This document shows, piece after piece, positions 34,200 to 42,338 of a stretch of DNA of 49,169 nt. The notes beneath the pieces were generated by a model. It saw only the letters and a list, made by a program, of their open reading frames with translations. It was not told the DNA's origin and did no database searches. This DNA comes from Deltaproteobacteria bacterium (GTDB taxonomy: Bacteria; Myxococcota_A; Polyangia; HGW-17; SLPX01). Made by a program: the position numbers and the translations under genes. The stretch spans positions 1 to 49,169 of the forward strand of contig JAGGXR010000105.1 in NCBI GenBank assembly GCA_021162935.1, read 5' to 3'. Position 1 is the stretch's first letter, and every line of letters begins with the position of its first letter.

Positions 34200-35582
34200 A
34201 TGGAAAGAACCGCTACGACCTGTGAGGCTCAGGCTACAAAGTCTGCGTCCTCGAGGGAATTCTTCGCACGGCTCACCTGGGTCTTGCTGTTGGTGCCTGC
34301 CCTTGCGCTTGCCCTTGCGCCTGAAATCGGGTGCCACGACACCCAGGTCGTTGCCGAAGGCGATGGCGGCGGACTCGCCTGCGGCCCCGGCACGCACGAG
34401 CAAGGTGGCCAATGCATGCCCGACTCGGTGACCGGTGATGGAGGCACAAGCCTATCGTGCGGCCCAGGCACCCATGAGGAAAACGGCGCCTGTGTGCCCG
34501 ACAGGGCTCGACCGAATGACTGCGACAACGTGGACTGCGGTGCGCATGGCACATGCAAGCTGTCTGACTTCGGCAAAGCCTATTGTGACTGCGACGACGG
34601 CTATCATTCCGAAAACATGACCTGCGTGGCCACCTGCGCTGTCCAACTGGACGAACTGTCTCTGACCGACATCGGTCCCCACGGCCCCCTGCAGCAGGGC
34701 GCCCTCATCGTGGATCAGGACGTCGCGTACCTCTTGGGAGCCCATGTCTGGTTCATGGACATCTCGGATCCGAGCCATCCCTCGGCACTCTACCAGGCTG
34801 ACTCGGACTGGCACGGAGGACCGGGCGACGCGATCCTGAAAGACAATTACCTGTTCATGATGGGCTCCCATTGGCTCGATGGCGACCCCGATGGACTCGT
34901 GGTCTACGACGTGTCCGACCCGTCTTCGCCCAGAAAAGTGGGTGACTTCGGCACCTACATGGGCTGGGACATGGCCATCAAAGGAAACCTGCTCCTCCTG
35001 GCGCTGACAGGATCCGTCGTCATCATGGACATCGCCGACCCAGAAAATCCAACGGAAATCTCCCGCGTAAAATCCACCCCCCTGGGGGCGACCATCGAGG
35101 TCGTCGGCAACTATCTGTGGATCACGTCCGCCGCCAATCCACCGCAGGGCTGGGCCATCGTGGACATCTCGGATCCCCACAACCCGGCAGTCGTCAATCA
35201 CCTGGGGCCACCACCAAACTACCAAGCTCTGGGTGTATCCAGCGGCACGGGATACGCGGCATATATGAACAGCGTGATGACGCTGGACCTCGCCGATCCG
35301 GTCCATCCCGTGATCCTCGGATCGGTCGCGTTCAACGACCCCGACCAGAACGGAGGCGTGAGCCCCGACGCCATCGCCTTCCTGGACGACCTCGCCGTGA
35401 TCTCGATCACGGGCATCCACGTCGCAGACGTCTCGGACCCGGTCCATCCGATGGAAGTCGCGTCCTACAACAGCCCCGGCCAATCCCGCATCGAAGGGGC
35501 CCTCGCCGTCCGACAGGACGGACTCATCGTCTCGTACTACCAGAGCGGCGGCCTCTCCATCGTCCAGATGACCTGCAAGTAG
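34200..35582 (+). CDS. EGF-like and LVIVD-repeat beta-propeller lipoprotein
   Basis: 460-residue exported protein. After a signal peptide ending PEIGC (C45) come two copies of a GPGTHE..G.C.PD unit (about 61-75 and 88-101). An EGF-like module follows (about 107-142, six cysteines, CDNVDCGAHGTCK). The rest, about 150-460, is a propeller with at least six LVIVD repeats. Each repeat ends in a D-x-x-DP-x-P turn: MDISDPSHP, VYDVSDPSSP, IMDIADPENP, IVDISDPHNP, LDLADPVHP and VADVSDPVHP. Such propellers are usually surface scaffolds or binding proteins rather than enzymes. A strong AAGGAGGTG Shine-Dalgarno sequence precedes the ATG at 34200. It lies between polysaccharide-active proteins, so carbohydrate or partner binding is plausible. 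Confidence 0.88.
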   Translation: MERTATTCEAQATKSASSREFFARLTWVLLLVPALALALAPEIGCHDTQVVAEGDGGGLACGPGTHEQGGQCMPDSVTGDGGTSLSCGPGTHEENGACVPDRARPNDCDNVDCGAHGTCKLSDFGKAYCDCDDGYHSENMTCVATCAVQLDELSLTDIGPHGPLQQGALIVDQDVAYLLGAHVWFMDISDPSHPSALYQADSDWHGGPGDAILKDNYLFMMGSHWLDGDPDGLVVYDVSDPSSPRKVGDFGTYMGWDMAIKGNLLLLALTGSVVIMDIADPENPTEISRVKSTPLGATIEVVGNYLWITSAANPPQGWAIVDISDPHNPAVVNHLGPPPNYQALGVSSGTGYAAYMNSVMTLDLADPVHPVILGSVAFNDPDQNGGVSPDAIAFLDDLAVISITGIHVADVSDPVHPMEVASYNSPGQSRIEGALAVRQDGLIVSYYQSGGLSIVQMTCK

Positions 35583-35908
35583 CACCTGGGCGTCCGCCCA
35601 TCGCCCGCATGGTTGACTTCATCTTGACCACCCCAAATCGTACGTGAGCGGAATCACGCTCCTTCGTATCGTGCTGTCGATACAATTCACCCTCGCTGCC
35701 TCGCTGAGGCAGGAGTCCAGAGACGCTACGCGCTGATCGGCGAACATCTGCAGGTTGAAGGTGATCAAGATGGGGTTGACTCTGGTTCCCCACCCCCGAT
35801 ACTTGATGTGATTCACGACCAGAACATCGTTGCCCCCCAGGCACGCTGACGGATCGAGTCGACGGCTATCTGGTCGCCACTCGACACGAAACAAGGAGGA
35901 GCCTTACA
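35583..35908. other. Intergenic region with a possible gene remnant on the minus strand
   Basis: This 326-bp gap contains an open frame on the minus strand (35894 to 35619) whose middle, VVNHIKYRGWGTRVNP then ILITFNLQMFADQR, reads more like protein than the usual antisense frames here. It has no good start or ribosome binding site and no family I recognise, so a decayed insertion or gene fragment is possible. The right end holds the strong AAGGAGGAG site of the next gene. Confidence 0.3.
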
Positions 35909-38146
35909 ATGGCCAGAACACCGACCATTCCCAGCTACCGCGAATTCGATCCCACGCTGTGCCGACCCCGGCCCAGCAAAGGAAAGGAACGATATGGCCG
36001 ACGGAAGTTGGTCCCTCCTTCGACGCTCATCGCGACCTTGAGCTTGTGGGTCATCGTGCTTTCCGTTTGGTCCGCCACCGGCTGCAACCACCAAAGCACG
36101 AAGAACCCAGACGCAGGCGTATCAGACGCAGGCGTATCGGATAGCTCGATTTTGGATGGCGCCAACCTCGACGCCGCCCTGCCAGGTACCCCGGTCGTGC
36201 AGGAACGCATCGACAACCTGACCGATCAGGAGCAGACGAACCTGCCCGTCACCCTGTCCGAAGTTTTTGCGAAAGGCGAGGTCACACAATCCGTGGTCGT
36301 GACCCTGGACAACGGAGCCCATCCTCTCGTCACTCAGGTGGACGTAAAACGCCGATGGGACGACGGTTCTATCAAGCAGGCGCTCCTGTCCACGGTGCTA
36401 CCCGAACTCCCGGCGTCCGGCTCGATGGCGTTCACCATCGCCAGGGCCGAATCGGCCCCGGACAACGTTGGCCAGGACGCATCCATGCTCGCAGACATCG
36501 ACGGATTTTCTCCCGAAGTGACCTTCACGACGAGCGACGGTGTCTATACCGCGTCACTAAAGGATTTTCTGAATCGCAACCTGCTGGCCAGGACCTGGCT
36601 GGCCGGCCCGGTGGTAGACGAATGGCACATCGAAGGCGCGCCAAAAAATGAAACCGACCAGGAACACCAGCAGCTTCGGGTTTCGTTCCGAATCCGTCGC
36701 TACGCCGCCATGCCGAACTCGTTACGCGTGGAGGTCGTGGTGGACAACGTCTGGACGGACGCCAGGGGCGACGTGGACTACGACCTGTCGGTGACCATCG
36801 ACGGCGCCGACCCAATCGATGAAAAGACCGGGGTGAAGCATTATCACAATGCGAGATGGCGCAAAGTCTGGTGGTGGGGCCCAGCTCCGGCCGACATCAA
36901 CCACGTCTACGACCGGGACCACCTCGTCTCGACGGACCTCATTCCACGATACGACACGTCCATCGTCGTGGACCAGACCGTCATCGACAAGCAATACGAC
37001 GACCTCCAGTCCTCACCGCACGACATCCTTGAGAATGGCATCATCACGGCCTACTTCCCCACCACTGGAGGCCGCGACGACATTGGCCCCTACCCTGCCT
37101 GGGCGGCCAGGTACCTTATCAGCATGGATCCCAAGGCCAGGGACATCACCCTGACTCTCGGCGACCTCGCTGGCAGCTTCTCCATCCATCTGCTCGAGCG
37201 CCACACGGGGCGCATCGTGTCCATCGACGACCGGCCCCAATGCAACCCGTGGGGCGATCAACGCTATGCAGACAAGGACTCGGTCCTGCCCGACCCGGTG
37301 GGTGAAACCACGAGCCCCTACCATCCGGACAACGCGCACCAACCGTCTCTAGCCTATGTCCCGTATCTGGTCACAGGCGAATACTACTACCTCGAAGAGA
37401 TCTACTACTGGGCCTCGTACGTTCTGTTGGCCTCATGGTATGTACCCAGGCAGGACGATCTTGGATTGCTCGTGGGCAATCAGGTACGCGGTCAGGCATG
37501 GGCGCTGCGCGAACTGGCCGACGCTGCGGCCATTGGACCAGAGGATCGGCCCGAAACCGCGTACTTCAAATCCAAGGTCATCAACAACACTCAATACTAT
37601 GCCGACACCATGCAGGGACCACCAGCCGCAAACCCGATGGGGTGGTGGGGCAGGCAAAGCAACTGGGGCCAGGACGGCGGACGACCCGACTCCAACATGG
37701 CCGATGACGTTCGCTATTATACATCGCCCTGGATGAGCGACTTTCTCATCTGGAGCTTCGACCATGCCGCGCTGCTCGGATTCGACCAGGCCGCGACCTG
37801 CCGGGACTGGCTCCTGGCGTACACCATTGGTCGGTTCACGAACGGACCGGACTTCAACCCGTACGACGGCGCGGCGTACCATCTTGCCGTGGAAACAACC
37901 GAAGAGGTTCAGTTTGCCGACTGGGCCACGGTCTGGCAGGAAAGCTTCGCAGGCCGACAGGACCCGCCTCCCACCGAACTCCCATACAAGAGCTGCGCCC
38001 TGTGCTACCCCTTCATCGCCAGAGCGGTGCTCACTGCAGGTGTGCGAAACAACGACGCGAAGGCTCAACAAGCCTTCGATTTCCTCAATTCGAATCTGGA
38101 TCTCACCGCCCTTGCGGGCGACCCGAAGTGGGCGCTCGTGCCGTGA
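35909..38146 (+). CDS. YetA/exo-rhamnogalacturonan-lyase-like lipoprotein
   Basis: 745-residue exported lipoprotein. The first 36 residues are hydrophilic and basic, then a hydrophobic stretch ends in ATGC (C59), an unusually long N-region. A short tether with DAGVSDAGVSDS follows. Residues about 95-200 match the N-terminal RIFT-barrel of YetA/PcRGLX proteins: T-NLPVTLSEVFAKGEV and VDVKRRWDDGSIKQALLS. The central and C-terminal parts are rich in aromatic residues (WRKVWWWGPAP, EEIYYWASYVLLASWYV) and probably form an alpha/alpha toroid as in polysaccharide lyases. The ATG at 35909 has AAGGAGGAG upstream. It closes the four-gene polysaccharide region. Lyase or hydrolase activity on a pectin-like glycan is inferred from architecture. 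Confidence 0.78.
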   Translation: MARTPTIPSYREFDPTLCRPRPSKGKERYGRRKLVPPSTLIATLSLWVIVLSVWSATGCNHQSTKNPDAGVSDAGVSDSSILDGANLDAALPGTPVVQERIDNLTDQEQTNLPVTLSEVFAKGEVTQSVVVTLDNGAHPLVTQVDVKRRWDDGSIKQALLSTVLPELPASGSMAFTIARAESAPDNVGQDASMLADIDGFSPEVTFTTSDGVYTASLKDFLNRNLLARTWLAGPVVDEWHIEGAPKNETDQEHQQLRVSFRIRRYAAMPNSLRVEVVVDNVWTDARGDVDYDLSVTIDGADPIDEKTGVKHYHNARWRKVWWWGPAPADINHVYDRDHLVSTDLIPRYDTSIVVDQTVIDKQYDDLQSSPHDILENGIITAYFPTTGGRDDIGPYPAWAARYLISMDPKARDITLTLGDLAGSFSIHLLERHTGRIVSIDDRPQCNPWGDQRYADKDSVLPDPVGETTSPYHPDNAHQPSLAYVPYLVTGEYYYLEEIYYWASYVLLASWYVPRQDDLGLLVGNQVRGQAWALRELADAAAIGPEDRPETAYFKSKVINNTQYYADTMQGPPAANPMGWWGRQSNWGQDGGRPDSNMADDVRYYTSPWMSDFLIWSFDHAALLGFDQAATCRDWLLAYTIGRFTNGPDFNPYDGAAYHLAVETTEEVQFADWATVWQESFAGRQDPPPTELPYKSCALCYPFIARAVLTAGVRNNDAKAQQAFDFLNSNLDLTALAGDPKWALVP

Positions 38147-38188
38147 TCGTGACGGCCACGACGCTCTGTCTTCATCAGTAATCCCGAC

Positions 38189-40030
38189 CTACCGTCTGGG
38201 TGACCGAGGCCAACGCCCCTCTCGCAGGGCTCCGATGGCCGCATCGACCAGGATCCGATCGTAGCGTTTCCGGTTGGCGAATGTCCGATTGATCCGCTTC
38301 GTAAGGTGCAGCGGCACTGCCTCCACCGGCCGGCCCGTGCGTCCCGAATATCCGAAGGAAGCGCAAAGTCGCAGGGCTCCCAGCGGCCGTTTCGGTCCCA
38401 GGGACAGGTTGACCTGATGACGCATCATCGTAAAACCAGCGGCCGTCGGTTCTCCCACCAAGGGACCAAACCCATAGTCGGCAAACACCTGGGCAACGTG
38501 ATCACAGGAACTCACGCATCCAGGCCCCACGAGCAGGGCAACCGGCGCCCGAGTGAGCCGATGCTTGGGCACGTAGCGATTCGACCAGTTGCACCCATCC
38601 GACTTGCAGGCGAACGGCATCTTGGCGCTCATGGCTGGTCCTGATCCTTTCGGCAGCTTGGCAAACGAATCGAGATACGCCCTGGCCACGGCCAACTGAG
38701 TACGATTCTTGCTGTACTTGAGCACAAGGCTCATCTTGGCCGCAATCTTGGGATGGAGGCGCAGGGACACGAACTGATCCCGGTATGCGCGGGGGGCCCA
38801 CCAGTCCAGGAACCAATTCGGGTTGTTCCCCCCATGGTTGCCCCGCAGGTCGAGCAGCACCCCACGAACCGGCCCAATCGTCCGAAAGATCCGAGCCAGA
38901 TGATCGTAATCCGCCGCCACGAACCGACGCACTGCGCGCCAGGCACCAGGCGCCCAGGACGCCCGATAGTCGTAGTAGAAGACGTGCTGGCGAACGATGG
39001 GATAGAAGCGTTCGGGGCGCCTGTTCGAAGTGTAGAGACAGAAGTTGACCCCGACGGCGGTCAGGCGATACGGGCCATAGTGACGAGGACCGCCGGGACA
39101 CTTCAAATGATCGTAGTCGATGGCCACCTCGGACCAATAGTCGTCGGAACGAACCGCAGGCTCCTTCCAGGGCTGCACGAGCCGAATCAACTTTCCGCCC
39201 TGCCGACGCCGGAACACCCATGTGCTCGGTGCTGGAGCAGCGCCCACAACCGGCCGATTCGAAAACGTTCGGGCCAGGTCACGCGAAATGCCGAACCAGT
39301 TGTTCCGATTCGACCATAGAGCATAATGCCTGAGCAGGTCCGCAGCCTTCGCGCCATCCAGGCTTACCAAAATGTCTCCGCCATGCAGTTGCGTCTTGAG
39401 TCGGTCATCTGTCACCCGGTCCACGTAGAACTGTGCACGCCCACCTGTCCACTCCACATCGAGGGAAAATCCTGGACTCAAGCGTTTGACCCGGCCCGTA
39501 GGCTCGTACGTGCAGTGCGGGTTGTGCAAACTGTTGGCAAACATCCAGAGCGCCTCGATGAAACGCTGCCTGCTATCGGCTGACGCGAAAAGACGCCGCA
39601 GCCTGGGAAGGTCCGCATCCCAGTCATGCCCAAGATTCTTTGCGGTCTGGCGACTGAACACGTGGATGGCTCGCACCTGCCCCACCAGCGCATTGAAGAT
39701 GTCAAGGCGTTCCGCCTTCGTCGAAAAGGATGGACCATGGCCAGTGCGGCCCGGTCTGGCGATGGATCGGGCGGTGGACCCAACGACTGTTCGGGCCTCA
39801 CTTCGGCCCTGCTTGGGCAGAACGTCGTTCTTGTCTCTCGTCGCAGACACAGGACGGCCGATCGCCTGCACCGGCGCACGCTCAGACTCCACCTGAGTCG
39901 CGTGTGGTGCAGCAGGCTCCCGACTCTGTGGCGCGCAGGCCTGCAACAAAACGACGAGAAGACCCACGAGGAAACCGCTCTTTCTCGTTTCCGTCGTATC
40001 GACACCTCTCGTGCGGATCACTCGATTCAT
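38189..40030 (-). CDS. S41-family (C-terminal-processing-like) peptidase lipoprotein
   Basis: 613-residue exported protein with lipobox LLQAC (C32), then a low-complexity tether to about residue 100. A helical region precedes a PDZ-like segment (about 200-240, including GGDILVSLDGAKA). The S41 core follows: LLDLRGNHGGN binds substrate, and VALLVGPGCVSSCDHVAQ carries the likely nucleophile serine before the cysteine, then GPLVGEPTAAG. This resembles tail-specific protease relatives, although the catalytic Ser-Lys pair is not certain from sequence. The ATG at 40030 has AAAGGAG upstream. It is convergent with the YetA-like gene, only 42 bp apart. It may process or degrade exported proteins. Confidence 0.85.
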   Translation of the reverse strand: MNRVIRTRGVDTTETRKSGFLVGLLVVLLQACAPQSREPAAPHATQVESERAPVQAIGRPVSATRDKNDVLPKQGRSEARTVVGSTARSIARPGRTGHGPSFSTKAERLDIFNALVGQVRAIHVFSRQTAKNLGHDWDADLPRLRRLFASADSRQRFIEALWMFANSLHNPHCTYEPTGRVKRLSPGFSLDVEWTGGRAQFYVDRVTDDRLKTQLHGGDILVSLDGAKAADLLRHYALWSNRNNWFGISRDLARTFSNRPVVGAAPAPSTWVFRRRQGGKLIRLVQPWKEPAVRSDDYWSEVAIDYDHLKCPGGPRHYGPYRLTAVGVNFCLYTSNRRPERFYPIVRQHVFYYDYRASWAPGAWRAVRRFVAADYDHLARIFRTIGPVRGVLLDLRGNHGGNNPNWFLDWWAPRAYRDQFVSLRLHPKIAAKMSLVLKYSKNRTQLAVARAYLDSFAKLPKGSGPAMSAKMPFACKSDGCNWSNRYVPKHRLTRAPVALLVGPGCVSSCDHVAQVFADYGFGPLVGEPTAAGFTMMRHQVNLSLGPKRPLGALRLCASFGYSGRTGRPVEAVPLHLTKRINRTFANRKRYDRILVDAAIGALREGRWPRSPRR

Positions 40031-40467
40031 GGATTCCCGACTCCTTTCGAAACTTTTCCAGGCGTTTTCTACCCGAACAGATCATGACCATCGATCGTTC
40101 CAGGTGTTGCGATCATCGCCATCAAGTCGATGGAAGCAAGACAGACGGCATACTTCTTCATGGTCGTCATTGTCTTCATCGTCCTCTTCACTCCTCTTCT
40201 CCTTTGTCCGATGTCAGGAAATCCACCTGTGAAATGCAGTTCAAACCAACGAAACTCCGAACATCCGGTCGTGCGGGAATGCGGATGGTAGCGAAGCGGA
40301 ACCCGCAACGCAAGCAACGAAAAACACCCTAGACCGTTTGGTGAGCCCAATCGAATCGACGGCTTACGGCAAGCGGTATATGTCATATCATCCAAGTGTC
40401 ATCCACGGTTGACATCAGTCTTGACACGATTTTCGACAGTCCGAAAATTGGTCATGGAGGACGGATC
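40031..40467. other. Divergent intergenic region, no gene seen
   Basis: This 437-bp region between the S41 gene (leftward) and the DUF1848 gene (rightward) is AT-richer than its surroundings. A CT-rich tract lies near 40155-40205 and an ATATG-TCATAT-type dyad near 40378-40388. No RNA gene or terminator was seen. Confidence 0.4.
40409..40448 (+). promoter_or_regulatory. Tandem TTGACA boxes before the DUF1848 gene
   Basis: Two exact TTGACA hexamers occur at 40409-40414 and 40421-40426. The second is followed 16 bp later by GAAAAT (40443-40448), a weak -10-like element located 20 bp before the GTG start at 40468. It could be a pair of overlapping promoters or a repeat bound by a regulator. Confidence 0.3.
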
Positions 40468-41349
40468 GTGATCATCTCGGCGAGCAGGCGCACGGATATT
40501 GCCGCATTCTATTCGGACTGGTTCATGAACCGAGTCCGACAAGGCTTCTGTCTCGTGCCCAATCCATTCAACGCCAAACAGATCTCTAAGGTCTCCCTCC
40601 GCCCCGAAGACGTGGACGCCATCGTCTTCTGGTCCAAAAACCCAAAGCCCATGCTTGGCCACCTTCGCAAACTGAATACCGATGGGTTCATGTACTTCTT
40701 TCAGTTCACCCTGAACGACTACCCTTCCGAGTTCGAGCCGCACGTCCCTTCCCTACAGCAACGTATCGACACGTTTGCGCGCCTGGCGGACGCCATTGGT
40801 CCCGATCGCGTCATCTGGCGCTACGACCCAATCATCGTCTCGTCCCTGACCCCATACGCCTTCCACGTCGAACGGTTCGGCCGTCTGGCAGACGAACTGG
40901 CCGCCTCCACGCGACGCGTCGTGATCAGTATCGTAGACTACTACCACAAAACGAATCGGCGCTTCGCCCCTCTCGAAAAACAGGGCGTTCTCTTCGACCG
41001 AAAGGCTGCCACGAGTGACCAGATACGCCGCCTCCTTGCCACCATGAGCGACTGTGCTCGATCCCATGGTCTGGAGATTCAGTCCTGCGCCGAAGAAGAA
41101 GACTTCACGTCCGTAGGCGTACCTCCTGGCAGTTGCGTCGACGGCGCGCTCCTGGGACGACTCGGTAGGCCGGTTCCCATGACCAAGGATCCAGGCCAAC
41201 GATCAAGCTGCCGCTGCGTGGCCAGCCGTGACATCGGCGTAACGGACACCTGCCTACACGGATGCCGCTACTGCTACGCCACGAGGAGCACCGAGTTCGC
41301 ACGGAAGCGCCACGGCGACCATGATCCCCTGTCACCCATGCTGATCTGA
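40468..41349 (+). CDS. DUF1848-family iron-sulfur-type protein
   Basis: 293-residue cytoplasmic protein. The N-terminus [20 protein letters not shown] and the following [15 protein letters not shown] and FQFTLNDY segments are hallmarks of DUF1848. The C-terminus has cysteines C248, C250, C262, C266 and C269 in the order CRC...[10 protein letters not shown], resembling the CxxxCxxC cluster site of radical SAM enzymes but at the wrong end of the protein. I choose the GTG at 40468 because GGAGGA lies six bases upstream and the family begins exactly there; the longer GTG start at 40396 has no ribosome binding site. It lies just upstream of an arsenic-related gene. Function of the family is unknown; a metal-cluster or repair role has been suggested only by similarity. 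Confidence 0.9.
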   Translation: MIISASRRTDIAAFYSDWFMNRVRQGFCLVPNPFNAKQISKVSLRPEDVDAIVFWSKNPKPMLGHLRKLNTDGFMYFFQFTLNDYPSEFEPHVPSLQQRIDTFARLADAIGPDRVIWRYDPIIVSSLTPYAFHVERFGRLADELAASTRRVVISIVDYYHKTNRRFAPLEKQGVLFDRKAATSDQIRRLLATMSDCARSHGLEIQSCAEEEDFTSVGVPPGSCVDGALLGRLGRPVPMTKDPGQRSSCRCVASRDIGVTDTCLHGCRYCYATRSTEFARKRHGDHDPLSPMLI

Positions 41350-41494
41350 AAGAAAAGGAAAAATCTGGTACGAAACAACATTCATCCCGGCAATCAGTCC
41401 AATCACCCTGATTGCCCTGCTCTTCACCATCGTGGTGATCGCCAGTTCACCGAACAACGAGTCGACACATGACGCAACCAAACATCGCCATTGA
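41348..41494 (+). pseudogene. Probable remnant of an ACR3 arsenite permease gene
   Basis: In the frame starting at 41348 the DNA encodes [17 protein letters not shown] and then [13 protein letters not shown], which resembles the ACR3 segment just after a cytoplasmic loop, of the type [19 protein letters not shown]. An in-frame TGA lies at 41342-41344 and the frame ends at 41492-41494. Only about 30 codons of the roughly 350-codon permease remain. It is followed at once by the ArsC fusion gene, so an arsenic operon has probably lost its transporter. The match is from memory of the family, not from a search. Confidence 0.5.
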
Positions 41495-42179
41495 ACTCCT
41501 TGCCTTTGATGGCTGCCCCCATGCCGACGAGGCACTGCGCCTTGTACAGGTCATCGCAGCGACGTTGGTCCCAGGCGTCCAGGTGGTCCGCAAGGATGTT
41601 GCCAGCGACGAAGAGGCCAAGACCATCGGATTCTTGGGCTCCCCGTCAATCCGCATCAACGGCCGCGACGCGGAAGGACGCAGCACAACCGAAGGTGCGC
41701 TCGCCTGCCGCATCTACGAAGGCGGCGTCGGCCGACCACCCTCCTGGATGATCGAGGCGACGATCCTACGTGCGCTCGAACCGCGCGGATTTCTGTTTCT
41801 TTGCGTGGCAAACTCGGCCCGCAGCCAAATGGCCGAAGGCATCGCCCGATCCATGGCGTCCGACGATGTCAGAGTCCAATCGGCAGGGTCGAAACCAACC
41901 AGCGTGCGACCGGATGCCATCGAAGTCCTCGCTGAAATCGGCATCGACATCTCGCGCCACCAATCGAAAGACGTGTCGCAGATCCCTCCTTCGGACGTGG
42001 ACACGGTGATCACCCTCTGTGGCGAAAAGGAATGCCCGCTGTTCCTCGGCAAGGCCACTCGCGTCCATTGGGCACTTCCCGATCCCACGTCCGTCCATAC
42101 TGATCGGAAGGCCAGGCTCGAAGCATTCCGAAGGACGCGCGATGAACTTCGTCGCCGACTGGTCCTCGTCCTGGGCTGA
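41469..42179 (+). CDS. arsC: Fusion of thioredoxin-fold domain and ArsC-type arsenate reductase
   Basis: 236 residues, two domains. The C-terminal half (about 106-236) is a low-molecular-weight-phosphatase-type arsenate reductase. It has nucleophile C112 in CVANSAR (112-118), the redox cysteines C184 and C189, and the general-acid D205 in PDP. The usual spacing between the two redox cysteines in the thioredoxin-coupled class is about seven residues, here five. The N-terminal half (about 5-100) reads [11 protein letters not shown] then [14 protein letters not shown], a thioredoxin-like fold with one cysteine (C16) and a cis-proline position. This may be a built-in reductant or metalloid-binding module. 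The ATG at 41469 has only a weak ribosome binding site and lies inside the ACR3 remnant, hinting at an earlier larger fusion or operon. Arsenate to arsenite reduction is expected, with no arsenite exporter adjacent. Confidence 0.87.
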   Translation: MTQPNIAIELLAFDGCPHADEALRLVQVIAATLVPGVQVVRKDVASDEEAKTIGFLGSPSIRINGRDAEGRSTTEGALACRIYEGGVGRPPSWMIEATILRALEPRGFLFLCVANSARSQMAEGIARSMASDDVRVQSAGSKPTSVRPDAIEVLAEIGIDISRHQSKDVSQIPPSDVDTVITLCGEKECPLFLGKATRVHWALPDPTSVHTDRKARLEAFRRTRDELRRRLVLVLG

Positions 42180-42338
42180 GCCTTCCACAACGAGACGACC
42201 AGTTCTCCGGATGATATCCATCTTGGCGCCCACCGAAGCCTTACGCGGACCGACATAGACCGCGGTCAACTCATGACTCGTGGACCAAATCCGTATCTTC
42301 TTCAGGGTGAACCCCTGTAAAAAGGGGGGCATGTGGAC

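Noticed and set aside
42303-42330. Rho-independent terminator between arsC and the MFS gene
   Set aside because: Only short arms (CCCCT/AGGGG) with overlapping pairings and no downstream T run.
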